Shown here: positions 53,675 to 62,508 of the stretch, piece by piece
How positions within the stretch are numbered: position 1 is the first letter of the stretch
How the letters are laid out: each line of letters begins with the position of its first letter
DNA from: Zhuqueibacter pondensis
GTDB taxonomy: Bacteria > Zhuqueibacterota > Zhuqueibacteria > Zhuqueibacterales > Zhuqueibacteraceae
Length of the DNA: 64,000 nucleotides
NCBI GenBank assembly: GCA_034505955.1
Contig: JAPDQK010000010.1
Coordinates: 62,001-126,000 of the forward strand
Direction of reading: 5' to 3'
Position numbers and translations under genes: made by a program
The notes under the pieces: model-generated
Database searches by the model: none
Told to the model about the DNA's origin: nothing
The model's input: only the letters and a program-made list of their open reading frames with translations

Positions 53675-56206
53675 ATGAACGACCACCACAAAGAGACGAT
53701 GCCGGCGGTAAAAAAACGCAACGCGCCCCTCGCCAAGCTCTCGCCCTCGACCAACCGCTTAAAGGGAATGACGATCGAAGATCTGGAGATTTCGTTTGTC
53801 GATCATCTGGAATTCTCACTGGCGAAAGACCGCTTTTCTGCCACGCTGCGGGATTGCTACAAAGCGCTGGCGTTGACCGTGCGCGACCGTTTGATCGAAC
53901 GCTGGGTGGCCACTCAGGAGGCTTACTATGAACACGATGCCAAACGGGTGTACTACCTGTCGTTGGAATTCATGCTGGGACGTTTGCTGGGCGATGCGCT
54001 GGTCAATCTCGGCTTGTATGACAAAGCGCATCAAGCGATGGAGGAGTTGGGTTTCGATCTCGAAGAATTGCGCGAGATCGAACCCGATGCGGCGCTGGGC
54101 AACGGCGGCTTGGGACGGCTCGCCGCCTGTTTCATGGATTCAATGGCGACTTTGGAATTGCCGGCTTACGGCTACGGCATTCGTTATGAATACGGCATCT
54201 TTTGCCAGAAAATCGTCAACGGGCAGCAAATCGAAGCGCCGGATAACTGGCTGCGCTACGGCAATCCCTGGGAGATCGAGCGTCCGGAATATACTTACCC
54301 CGTCAAATTCTACGGTCGCGTGCATCAGTACACGGACGAAAATGGCAGGTTGCGCCACGAATGGGTGGAGACCGATGATGTCATCGCCATGGCTTACGAC
54401 ACACCGATTCCAGGATTTCGCAACAACACGGTGAACAATTTGCGGTTGTGGAGCGCCAAATCCAGCGAAGAGTTCAATCTGGCTTATTTCAACCATGGCG
54501 ACTATGAGCGCGCGGTTGCCGATCAGATCGAATCGGAAACCATCTCCAAGCTGCTTTATCCACGGGATGACTTTTATCAGGGAAAAGAATTGCGCTTGAA
54601 GCAGGAATATTTTCTGGTTGCCGCGACGCTGCAAGACATCATGCGCCGATTCAAAAAAAGCCATCAAAATAATTTCACGGTTTTCCCGGAGAAGGTGGCG
54701 ATTCAGCTCAACGATACGCACCCGTCACTGGCCATTCCGGAGCTGCTGCGGCTGTTGCTCGACGTTGAAGGATTGGGCTGGGAAGAGGCATGGGATGTTT
54801 GTGTGCGCACATTCGGCTACACCAATCACACCGTCCTGCCGGAAGCACTGGAACGCTGGAGCGTGCCGTTGATTCAGCGTCTGCTGCCGCGACATTTGCA
54901 AATCATATACGAAATCAACCGCCGATTTTTGGATGCAGTTGCCACGCGCTTTCCCAATGACACCGATCGCCTGCGCCGCATGTCGCTCATCGAAGAAAGC
55001 AATCCGAAGCGTGTGCGCATGGCCAACATGGCGATTGTGGGCAGCCATTCGGTAAACGGCGTGGCCGCGCTCCATTCCAGGATTTTGCAGCAACGGGTCT
55101 TTCGAGACTTTTACGAATTATGGCCGGAGAGATTCAACAACAAAACCAACGGCATCACCCCGCGCCGCTGGCTCATGCTCAGCAACTGGGAGCTGGCGCA
55201 ACTCATCACCGACCATATCGGCGAAAGCTGGAAAACCGATTTGTTTCAATTAAAAAATTTGGAATTGCTGAGTGAGAATGAAAACTTTCAGAGCCGATGG
55301 CGCCAGGTGAAGCAACGCAACAAACAGCGACTGGCCGAAATTATTCACGCCCGTTGCGGCGTGGAGGTCAATCCGGAATCGCTGTTTGACTGCCAGGTGA
55401 AGCGCATCCACGAATACAAGCGCCAACTGCTGAACGTTTTGCATGTCATCACACTTTACAATCGTCTCAAAGCCCATCCGCGACAGGAGTGGACGCCGCG
55501 CACGGTGATTTTTGCCGGCAAAGCCGCGCCAGGCTATGCCATGGCCAAGTTGGTGATTCGCTTGATCAATGCCGTCGCGGAGAAGATCAATCAGGACGCC
55601 GAGATTGGAGACAAATTGAAGGTGGTATTCATACCGGATTATTCCGTGACCCTGGCGCAAAAAATCATTCCGGCCGCGGATCTTTCCGAGCAGATTTCCA
55701 CCGCGGGCATGGAGGCTTCCGGCACCGGCAATATGAAGTTTGCGCTCAACGGCGCGCTCACCATCGGCACGCTGGACGGCGCCAATATCGAGATCATGGA
55801 AGAAGTGGGCCGTGAGAACATTTTCATTTTCGGATTGACCGCCGAAGAAGTGCAAAGCCTGCGGCAATCCGGCTATGATCCGCGGCAATATTACCAAAAC
55901 AATGCCGAGTTGAAACAGACCCTCGATATGATCGGCAGCGGTTATTTCTCTTCCTCGGAGCCTGCGCTGTTTCAGCCGGTCCTCAGCAGCTTGTTGGATC
56001 AAGGCGATTTTTACATGGTGCTGGCGGATTATGCCGCTTATATTTCATGTCAGAGTGAAGTTGACCGGGAATATCGCGATCAGGCGCGCTGGACAAAAAA
56101 AGCAATTATCAACACCGCCAACATGGGCAAATTTTCCAGCGATCGTACGATCAAGGAGTACGCCGAGGAGATCTGGGGCCTGCGGCCGGTGCCGGTCAAG
56201 ATTTGA
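53675..56206 (+). CDS. glgP: Glycogen/starch phosphorylase
   Basis: An 843-aa alpha-glucan phosphorylase that releases glucose-1-phosphate from glycogen. The family-wide motifs are present: LGNGGLGRLAACFMDS, IQLNDTHPSLAIPELLR, TNGITPRRW, the KRIHEYKRQLLN segment, and the pyridoxal-phosphate site EASGTGNMKFALNG with K688. The length matches the GH-like GT35 family (about 810-850 aa), without the mammalian regulatory phosphorylation site. It is monocistronic. No other glycogen gene is in the window. AGG just ahead of the ATG and GAGGAAC further upstream support the start. Confidence 0.97.
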   Translation: MNDHHKETMPAVKKRNAPLAKLSPSTNRLKGMTIEDLEISFVDHLEFSLAKDRFSATLRDCYKALALTVRDRLIERWVATQEAYYEHDAKRVYYLSLEFMLGRLLGDALVNLGLYDKAHQAMEELGFDLEELREIEPDAALGNGGLGRLAACFMDSMATLELPAYGYGIRYEYGIFCQKIVNGQQIEAPDNWLRYGNPWEIERPEYTYPVKFYGRVHQYTDENGRLRHEWVETDDVIAMAYDTPIPGFRNNTVNNLRLWSAKSSEEFNLAYFNHGDYERAVADQIESETISKLLYPRDDFYQGKELRLKQEYFLVAATLQDIMRRFKKSHQNNFTVFPEKVAIQLNDTHPSLAIPELLRLLLDVEGLGWEEAWDVCVRTFGYTNHTVLPEALERWSVPLIQRLLPRHLQIIYEINRRFLDAVATRFPNDTDRLRRMSLIEESNPKRVRMANMAIVGSHSVNGVAALHSRILQQRVFRDFYELWPERFNNKTNGITPRRWLMLSNWELAQLITDHIGESWKTDLFQLKNLELLSENENFQSRWRQVKQRNKQRLAEIIHARCGVEVNPESLFDCQVKRIHEYKRQLLNVLHVITLYNRLKAHPRQEWTPRTVIFAGKAAPGYAMAKLVIRLINAVAEKINQDAEIGDKLKVVFIPDYSVTLAQKIIPAADLSEQISTAGMEASGTGNMKFALNGALTIGTLDGANIEIMEEVGRENIFIFGLTAEEVQSLRQSGYDPRQYYQNNAELKQTLDMIGSGYFSSSEPALFQPVLSSLLDQGDFYMVLADYAAYISCQSEVDREYRDQARWTKKAIINTANMGKFSSDRTIKEYAEEIWGLRPVPVKI

Positions 56207-56465
56207 CTTCTTTGAAAAAATCTTTTTAGTGTTTGCTTGCTGGCCGGAGCGGTTTTATGCCGCGGCTCAGGAAAATCCTTCCTGGCCGGCAGTATTCATG
56301 AACTTCACCACAAAAGAGAACCACTGTCTCTCACTTACACCGCGATTGGTCACAGGGTGAATGAAATCACATTGAGCGTCTGCGCGGTTTCAACGACTTT
56401 TCCGAGCAAAACGGATCACTGAACCTTTCCCCAATCAAAACTCAGTTTGGGAATCAGGTTTTCAA

Positions 56466-56660
56466 TCAAGTCCATGGCACCGGATCAGGGTTCTCGCGCC
56501 AGCCGCGGATCATCCACATCACCAAAATCGGATAGAGCACGCGACCGGTGAACATCAAAACGATGTCGATCCATTTGCCGGCGGAAGAGAGATTCGGGGT
56601 GAGGTCGCGGGTCAAGCCGACGGTGCCGAGGGCGGAGAAGGCTGCAAAAGCCATTGCCAT
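56466..56660 (-). pseudogene. Duplicated 3' end of a TrkH-type potassium transporter gene
   Basis: This 64-codon stretch is the last part of a Trk/Ktr potassium uptake subunit (FSALGTVGLTRDLTPNL, GKWIDIVLMFTGRVLYPI). It is identical in protein to the end of the longer remnant at 58068-58469 except at its very start. It lies downstream of the AAA ATPase gene and lacks the N-terminal part, so it is not functional. Confidence 0.8.
56470..56639. repeat. 170-bp exact direct repeat, copy 1 (partner 58072-58241)
   Basis: Positions 56470-56639 and 58072-58241 read identically, in the same orientation. Similarity continues a little beyond on both sides (stop codon on the left; CAAAAGC on the right after two mismatches). 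The copies enclose 1.43 kb carrying the AAA/DUF4143 ATPase gene. The last codons of that gene are read from copy 1 in a different frame from TrkH. This shows a recent duplication-linked insertion. Confidence 0.95.
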
Positions 56661-57928
56661 ACCGGCTGGTAACGAATAATCTTATCGTCGATCTTTTCAA
56701 TTCCTGATTCATCGCCGGTCAGGATCAAACCTTCCTTCAAGGTGAAATGTTCGATGGCCGAGAGCAGACTGCTGACCTCCCGCTTTTTGATTTTGGGATC
56801 CGTGAGCTTGGCAGCAACCTGAATCGCAGATTGCACCGTCGTTCCGATACGGATAAGGAAATCGGTTTCCATCCCGCGGCCATTTTTCCAATAAAACAAC
56901 TCCTGCCCGCGACGCTTGAGCTCGATGGCGATCAAGTTTTCCAGATTGCGCCCATAATCTTCGGAAAATCGAAACGAAACGGCATCTTTAAGGCCAAGGT
57001 CAATCGCGTAAATCTTTTTGGGATTGGCGATTTGCTTTTGATAGGAATAGTCAAATTTGGGAGATTGAAAAATGAGCCAAGCGTCTTCTAAAAATCCCAG
57101 ATATTCCGAAATGGTTCCCAAGCCCATCTCGAGTCCACCGCGAAGACGGCGTTGGCTGAGCAAATTGCTATTGTTGGTGAGAAGATAAATGGCGAGCTCT
57201 TTGAGTTTTTGATAGTTGGCGCCAAAACGCGCGACAATATCTTTATAAAGAATGTCCTCGAAGTATTGATTGAGCAGCCGGCGTTTGATATCCTCGCGTT
57301 TGGAAAAAATCTCGGGGAACCCGCCGGTCGCAAGATACTGGTTGAAATGAAATTTCATTCTGTTGGCCGCCGTCGTCGAGAGCGCGGTAAGCTCCGAAAT
57401 TTCGACGCCGCTAAACGACAAAAATTCCCTGAAACTCAACGGAAAAATTTCAATCGCCAGGTTGCGTCCGGTTAAAAGCGTGGCATATTCCTTCTTGAGC
57501 AAATGCGCGGATGAACCGGTAACAAAAAATTGCATGTTCTTTTTCAAATCATACCATTTGCGAACCCAGCTCTCCCAATTCTCTTGACGGCCAACTTCAT
57601 CCAAGAAAACCCATGCGACCTCCTGTGCACCGAATGCGGCTTGATACTCTGCGAAAATTTTCTCCAGACCGGCTTGCTCCAAAACCAAGTCTTCGAAGTT
57701 GACCAATAAAATATGCTTGGGCGGAACTTGTTTCGTTTGCAGCAGCCAATCAATAATTTGATAAAAAAGTGTTGACTTGCCGCAGCGCCGGACACCCGTC
57801 ACGATTTTAACTTGACGCTCGGTAGCGAGTCCGATCAACTCATCCGTGTAAGGTCTGCGGATACCTTTCAAATCTGGTGGAACGATGCCAGTTTCCCACC
57901 ATGGATTCCAGTCCGCCAATGCCTGCAT
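56612..57928 (-). CDS. AAA ATPase with DUF4143 domain
   Basis: A 438-aa protein. An N-terminal AAA_14-type ATPase has Walker A TGVRRCGKST (about 44-53) and Walker B VAWVFLDEVG (about 103-112), followed by the VTGSSAHLL sensor. A C-terminal DUF4143 domain (about 210-395) has the restriction-endonuclease-like pattern ENLIAIELKRRG and WKNGRGMETDFLI. Such genes are widespread, mobile-looking and of unclear role. The natural C-terminus is probably near VWQWLL; the last residues (SPPSAPSA) come from the duplicated TrkH sequence. ATG at 57928 is preferred; a GTG at 57943 is possible. Confidence 0.85.
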   Translation of the reverse strand: MQALADWNPWWETGIVPPDLKGIRRPYTDELIGLATERQVKIVTGVRRCGKSTLFYQIIDWLLQTKQVPPKHILLVNFEDLVLEQAGLEKIFAEYQAAFGAQEVAWVFLDEVGRQENWESWVRKWYDLKKNMQFFVTGSSAHLLKKEYATLLTGRNLAIEIFPLSFREFLSFSGVEISELTALSTTAANRMKFHFNQYLATGGFPEIFSKREDIKRRLLNQYFEDILYKDIVARFGANYQKLKELAIYLLTNNSNLLSQRRLRGGLEMGLGTISEYLGFLEDAWLIFQSPKFDYSYQKQIANPKKIYAIDLGLKDAVSFRFSEDYGRNLENLIAIELKRRGQELFYWKNGRGMETDFLIRIGTTVQSAIQVAAKLTDPKIKKREVSSLLSAIEHFTLKEGLILTGDESGIEKIDDKIIRYQPVWQWLLQPSPPSAPSA

Positions 57929-57985
57929 TATTTCCGAGTACACTTTTGGCCTTTATTGAACTTTAGATGGTTCGGTTTTGCAAGA

Positions 57986-58009
57986 AATTGAACTATATTA
58001 GGTTCAATT
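57986..58009. promoter_or_regulatory. Inverted repeat upstream of the ATPase gene
   Basis: AATTGAAC and GTTCAATT flank an eight-base centre (TATATTAG) in the AT-rich leader of the ATPase gene. The centre contains a TATATT promoter-like hexamer, so a repressor bound here could block transcription. No regulator gene is adjacent. Confidence 0.4.
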
Positions 58010-58067
58010 CCAAGATATAAAAGAAAAATTATGCTGTCAATAAAAATAATTACTTTTGCCCTGAGTC

Positions 58068-58469
58068 TCACGTCCATGGCACCGGATCAGGGTTCTCGCG
58101 CCAGCCGCGGATCATCCACATCACCAAAATCGGATAGAGCACGCGACCGGTGAACATCAAAACGATGTCGATCCATTTGCCGGCGGAAGAGAGATTCGGG
58201 GTGAGGTCGCGGGTCAAGCCGACGGTGCCGAGGGCGGAGAATGCTTCAAAAGCGGCGTCGTTGAAAGCGGGGTGGTCGGCATGGATCATCAGAATCGTCG
58301 CGAGCACGCCGGTCAAAAGATAACATCCCACAAGCAGCGTTGCAATGCGAAAAGGTTTGAATCCGACAAACCATTTGGAGGATGGCCTTTCGTCGCGCGG
58401 ATCAGTCCGTTGAAACAAACGCGCCCAAACCACGGTTTTGATTCCGTCTGCAGTCGATTGCCCTCAATG
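58068..58469 (-). pseudogene. TrkH-type potassium transporter, N-truncated remnant
   Basis: About 133 codons remain, from just after an in-frame TGA near 58470 to the natural stop at 58068. Family-like sequence begins at NRLQTESKTVVWARLFQ and continues through FRIATLLVGCYLLTGVLATI, FSALGTVGLTRDLTPNL and MFTGRVLYPI. A complete TrkH has 450-600 residues with eight membrane segments, so more than two thirds are missing. The rest of the gene is not in the window. The 3' part is also present as the 170-bp repeat on the far side of the ATPase gene. Confidence 0.8.
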
Positions 58470-58650
58470 TATCAAAAAGTGGCAAGTTCGCAATGAAAAA
58501 GAAATCATCCGATGAGTTGATCTGCACCACGCCAACCAAGCGCTGTCCTGTTGCAAAAAATGTTGCTTTTCAAACTCGAAATTGATATAATAAGACATTG
58601 CCGGCGTTGAAAGTATGTGAATGGATTCCGCGCTTGTCAATATTTGAACC

Positions 58651-58726
58651 GCCCCTATAGCTCAGTAACGGATAGAGCAGAGGTTTCCTAAACCTTGTGT
58701 CGCAGGTTCGAGTCCTGCTAGGGGCA
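58651..58726 (+). tRNA. tRNA-Arg (anticodon CCT)
   Basis: A 76-base cloverleaf. The acceptor stem GCCCCTA pairs with TAGGGGC and A is the discriminator. The D arm contains AGCTCAGTAACGGATAGAGC. The anticodon arm has loop TTCCTAA, so the anticodon is CCT and reads AGG. The T arm is GCAGG-TTCGAGT-CCTGC. CCA is not encoded. It faces the Fe-S membrane-protein gene, whose stop is 10 bases beyond its 3' end, and lies about 180 bases from the truncated TrkH gene. Confidence 0.95.
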
Positions 58727-58735
58727 CTCGGATTT

Positions 58736-60403
58736 TCAAACAGGTTTGCGTTTTCGGTTCAACAAGATTTGATTGCTTTTGGAGCGGCTTTCGCCGATGC
58801 TGGTCACGTAAACCGCCGGTCGATCTTGAACCGGACAGGCATACTCGCAGGCCCCACAACCGATGCAGCGGTTCGGATCGACATAAGGTTGCTTTACCTC
58901 CTTGCTTCGCCCTTCCGCATCGACGACCAGAGCAGGTTTGAGATAAATTGCTTTGGGTGAGGTGGGACACCACTCTTCGCAAACAATGCACTCGATGGCC
59001 ATCGCCCAAGGCAGGCATCTGCCGCGATCATAAAACGCCGTACCCAACTTGACCGGAGCCTCTCCGGCCTCCTGGCGATTGCTTTCCTGAGAAGTTCCCA
59101 ATTTTTCCTTCTGCGTGATTTCCCAGATCGCACCGGTCGGACACACCTGGCCGCATAACACACAGGTTGGCTCACAATAGCCGATTCTGGGCACCAGCAC
59201 CGGCGTCCAAATGCCTTCCAGACCCGCCTCCAAGAAGCTGGGATGGAGTGCATTGTTCGGACAGACCTTCATGCATTCCCCGCAGCGGATGCAGCGTTCC
59301 AGAAAATGTTTTTCATCCAGTGCACCTGGCGGTCTGATGAGTCGTTCGTTCCGCTCGGCTTCCAAACTCGTCGAACTGCGCAAAAGCGGCAGCATGGCCA
59401 CACCCGCCGCCATACTGGTTATCATCCGGCGGCGTTGCAAATCCGGCTTGACGATGGTGTTCTCCGTGCGCGGAAAGAATCGAAAACGAATGTCATTTTG
59501 TGGACAGACTTCGACGCAATTCAAACAAAGATGGCATTCTGCTTTGCGCCACTTGGCACCTGGGATTGGATCATCACCGCCCTGGCAATGCAACAAGCAT
59601 CGATTACACTGCTCGCACATTCCGGCGCGCTTTTCCAAACCGAGTATCGACCATTTGGAGAGAATCCCCAATAACGCTCCAAGAGGACATAACGCGCGGC
59701 ACCAAAACCGGGTGATGCGAAGATTCAACCCGAGAATCAAAATAAAAATACCTCCGAGCAGGAATGCCTGGCGAAAATGCGGCTGCTTGAAACTGAGCAC
59801 GGTCTGTTTCAAAACGAGATGCAGGACGCCTCCGACAGACTGCAAAATTCCAAGATTGGTGTGCTGCAGCGCCTCAAAGAAAGTACTACAACCATAATTC
59901 AACGCCGGGAGGACCGACATCGACATGGAACGCACGGTCAGGGATATGGGGTCGAGCACGCCGACAACCAGACTGCCCAAAATAGCTGCGACCAAAACCG
60001 CGAGCAGAATGTAATATTTCAATGTCTGCCATCTTTTGTAGCGATTGGCTTCGATTCGCTGCAGGCCCCTTTTGCTTTCAGATTTCAAATGGCTAAAGAA
60101 ATGATTCAACGTGCCGAGCGGGCAAATCCAGCCACAAAAAAAACGTCCCAGGAAAAAGGTCGGAACAATGATGAGCAAACTCCAGAATAACCGGCGATAA
60201 AGTGAATGCGTCGCCAGCGCATTGGCAATACACGCCAGCGGATCGATCTCCAGAAAAATGCTGACCGGATAGGGCAAACGAATTTCGGTCTCGGTCGAAC
60301 GAATGGATCCCCGATACTCGGTACTCAAAAGCAAAATGAAAAAGAGGGCAAGAAAGAAAATTTGCGAGTATCGACGCAATTTGATGGTAGTCGTTGGCTT
60401 CAT
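58736..60403 (-). CDS. Polyferredoxin membrane protein (NapH/NosR-like)
   Basis: A 555-aa iron-sulfur membrane protein. The N-terminal half has about five to six membrane helices with the two NapH-type motifs CGWICPLGT (about 90-98) and CRALCPLGALLG (about 239-250). A run of [4Fe-4S] motifs follows: CEQCNRCLLHC, CHLCLNCVEVCP, CIRCGECMKVCP, CVLCGQVCPTGA, CIVCEEWCPTS and CIGCGACEYACP. It probably moves electrons across or along the inner membrane. It is the last gene of a four-gene leftward cluster (aldo/keto reductase, lipoprotein, DUF362 protein, this one), 154 bases from the DUF362 gene. Confidence 0.88.
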   Translation of the reverse strand: MKPTTTIKLRRYSQIFFLALFFILLLSTEYRGSIRSTETEIRLPYPVSIFLEIDPLACIANALATHSLYRRLFWSLLIIVPTFFLGRFFCGWICPLGTLNHFFSHLKSESKRGLQRIEANRYKRWQTLKYYILLAVLVAAILGSLVVGVLDPISLTVRSMSMSVLPALNYGCSTFFEALQHTNLGILQSVGGVLHLVLKQTVLSFKQPHFRQAFLLGGIFILILGLNLRITRFWCRALCPLGALLGILSKWSILGLEKRAGMCEQCNRCLLHCQGGDDPIPGAKWRKAECHLCLNCVEVCPQNDIRFRFFPRTENTIVKPDLQRRRMITSMAAGVAMLPLLRSSTSLEAERNERLIRPPGALDEKHFLERCIRCGECMKVCPNNALHPSFLEAGLEGIWTPVLVPRIGYCEPTCVLCGQVCPTGAIWEITQKEKLGTSQESNRQEAGEAPVKLGTAFYDRGRCLPWAMAIECIVCEEWCPTSPKAIYLKPALVVDAEGRSKEVKQPYVDPNRCIGCGACEYACPVQDRPAVYVTSIGESRSKSNQILLNRKRKPV

Positions 60404-60557
60404 GGCGGAGTTGGCGTTTTATCCAAAGCAGCGGCGAAAAACAGCCGGCTCATGTAAAATAAAATTACGCGTCGACCGATGGGCCGTCATCGCTGTGAGG
60501 ACATTTTTGAGCACTCGATTCCGTCACAGGAAAATCCTGGTTTCATTTCAATTCCGG

Positions 60558-61556
60558 TCAGATCTCCACGACTTTGCTTCTCACTTGACTGAAATGCATG
60601 TTCCCCAAACCGCGTTCGTGCGCAAGTTTCAAAAATGGCAGCCGATGATAATCCAGATCCCAATAGGTCTTCGCGGCATAAGCATCGAGCGCAACCGGAT
60701 CGGTTCCGGCAATAATCGTGTTCTTCATGACCACGTCAGCGAGATTGCCGCCGGTGGGACCGTTTCGAATCAAGACGCGATACGCATCGATGATGGTCAG
60801 CGCCGGTCGCATGAAATCGGCAAGGTCCACGATACTCTCGTTGATCTGCTGATGCAACTGGCTGCGCCGGCCGCCAATGATGCCATACCAATTTTTCATG
60901 CCGAGCGTCACGCCGGTGAGACTGTGATGTTTGGCGGCTGCCATGTTGATCACTTTGGTTGCCTCCAAAAATGGTGCGAAGACCGGCCAAACATTCAAGA
61001 CTTTTCCCTGGAAGTCGATCTCCTTGAAACCCTGTTTCTCCGGGAGAATCACTTTGGCACCTGCAGCACTGGCTTCCTCCGCGATACCGCTGCGCTGAAA
61101 ACAACGGCGTGGATCATTGCAACTGACGTCTGTGACAATGACGGTTTTCGCGCCAGCGCTGCGGCACAGTCGCACCATCTCGCCGACCGCCTGCGGATTG
61201 GTGTTCGCCGCTTGCTCGGGCGTGCGATCCCAGGCAATATTGGGTTTGATCAGCACAACTTCCCCGGGAGCGATAAAACGCGTGATGCCTCCCAATTCCG
61301 CGACTGCCCTTTGAATCAATTGCCTCGGATCTCTCCCGTACACAACCACCATTTCCGGGAAATTGGGATCCGGCGGAATCGCCACCCGTTGAGCTCGCCC
61401 CGCAATAAACTGTTCTTGCGGACGCTGGCTGCGGCTTTTCAGCCATGCACCCATGCCAACACTTGCGGCACTCAAACCGCCCAAACGCAGCAAATTCGTG
61501 ATGAAATCTCGACGAGATATTGCACGCTGCTCAAACGACACGGTTGATCCTTCCAT
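60558..61556 (-). CDS. DUF362 protein with Tat-type leader
   Basis: A 332-aa DUF362-family protein. A twin-arginine leader (SRRDFITNLLRLGGLSAAS, about 14-32) suggests export with a folded cofactor. The domain (about 65-320) has VVLIKPNIAWD (about 99-109), VIVTDVSCND, MAAAKHHSLTGVTLGMKNWYG and GTDPVALDAYAAK, typical of the family. DUF362 proteins are linked to iron-sulfur clusters and redox functions, but no reaction is assigned. It sits between the lipoprotein gene (38 bases) and the polyferredoxin gene, which supports a shared envelope redox role. Confidence 0.85.
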   Translation of the reverse strand: MEGSTVSFEQRAISRRDFITNLLRLGGLSAASVGMGAWLKSRSQRPQEQFIAGRAQRVAIPPDPNFPEMVVVYGRDPRQLIQRAVAELGGITRFIAPGEVVLIKPNIAWDRTPEQAANTNPQAVGEMVRLCRSAGAKTVIVTDVSCNDPRRCFQRSGIAEEASAAGAKVILPEKQGFKEIDFQGKVLNVWPVFAPFLEATKVINMAAAKHHSLTGVTLGMKNWYGIIGGRRSQLHQQINESIVDLADFMRPALTIIDAYRVLIRNGPTGGNLADVVMKNTIIAGTDPVALDAYAAKTYWDLDYHRLPFLKLAHERGLGNMHFSQVRSKVVEI

Positions 61557-61594
61557 TGGTTAATTTTGTAGCCGCAATTCCCAATGTCAAATTA

Positions 61595-62500
61595 TTACTC
61601 AACAGTTTTTATCATCTGTAAATTTCTGCCGATTGCTTCGGCAATTTTGCGACAATCCTCTGCACTCGCTGCTGAAGTCGCACCGAAGAACCACGGTCCC
61701 TCACACCCCGCCCAGACATGGCCGGTATATTCATGGAAGGATTCAAAATAACTGCCTTTGTCTCGAACCTCTGCGCCCTCGAATCCGCGCTGGGCATCAG
61801 TATATTTTCTCAAACAGAATTCGGCCCTGTCGGCATTCTCGCATTTGGCCACAAAACCGCGTACTTCCAGACCGTTAATCTGGTAAGTGGCCTCCAAGCC
61901 TCCCGGCAAATAATCTTGTCCGAGAAAACCCTCCGCCACGTATTTCAGAGTATGCGGAACCTGCTGCTGTTGCGGCAGCCAATTCATCGCCGCAAGCGGC
62001 TGGCAGGCCGGAAGTTTTTCGGAGACGCGTTGTGCAATTTCAGATAATAGCTTTTCAGCATCTGCGATGGAATCGCCACTATTGATTTCGACTTCAAAAC
62101 GATCCTGCCAGAAGCGTATCTGTTGTGCGGAGACAATGGCCTCACAGCCGATGGGTTTGAAGGAATAATCCGGATGCGCCTGGCTCGAGTAAACACCGAA
62201 GGCGCCAAGAGGAGTGCCCATATCGTAAATGTCGAGGGTGACCGTTTGATTTGGATTATTTTCGCTTTGATAAGTGGCGCTCACCAGACTTTCAAACCCG
62301 TAGGAAAAATACAACTCACAATTGCCATCGATGTAATCAAACAAATTGTCATGCGTGTAAATCTTTGGTGCCTCTGACCGTTGCCAACCGCTCATCACCG
62401 GTAAAAATCCGGTTTGCCTGGTTGTGATCTCATCTTTTTTCGTACAACTCAGCGCGAACAGCTCGATCAACAAAAATGGAATCAAACAACGATACTTCAT
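61595..62500 (-). CDS. DUF6599-like lipoprotein
   Basis: A 301-aa lipoprotein. The signal ends in the lipobox FALSC (Cys near 18), followed by a mature domain with KIYTHDNLFDYIDGNCELYF (about 43-62), YGFESLVSATY and DMGTPLGAFGVYSS, typical of DUF6599 proteins that neighbour DUF362 genes. The start at 62500 is chosen because GAGGT lies five bases upstream; the frame is open to 62593 but that extension overlaps the aldo/keto reductase. It is eight bases after that gene's stop and 38 bases before the DUF362 gene. Confidence 0.8.
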   Translation of the reverse strand: MKYRCLIPFLLIELFALSCTKKDEITTRQTGFLPVMSGWQRSEAPKIYTHDNLFDYIDGNCELYFSYGFESLVSATYQSENNPNQTVTLDIYDMGTPLGAFGVYSSQAHPDYSFKPIGCEAIVSAQQIRFWQDRFEVEINSGDSIADAEKLLSEIAQRVSEKLPACQPLAAMNWLPQQQQVPHTLKYVAEGFLGQDYLPGGLEATYQINGLEVRGFVAKCENADRAEFCLRKYTDAQRGFEGAEVRDKGSYFESFHEYTGHVWAGCEGPWFFGATSAASAEDCRKIAEAIGRNLQMIKTVE

Positions 62501-62508
62501 TTTCGACC

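Noticed and set aside
58651..58726. Attachment site for an integrative element at tRNA-Arg
   Set aside because: No integrase gene and no repeat of the tRNA 3' end were seen; the nearby duplication does not include tRNA sequence.
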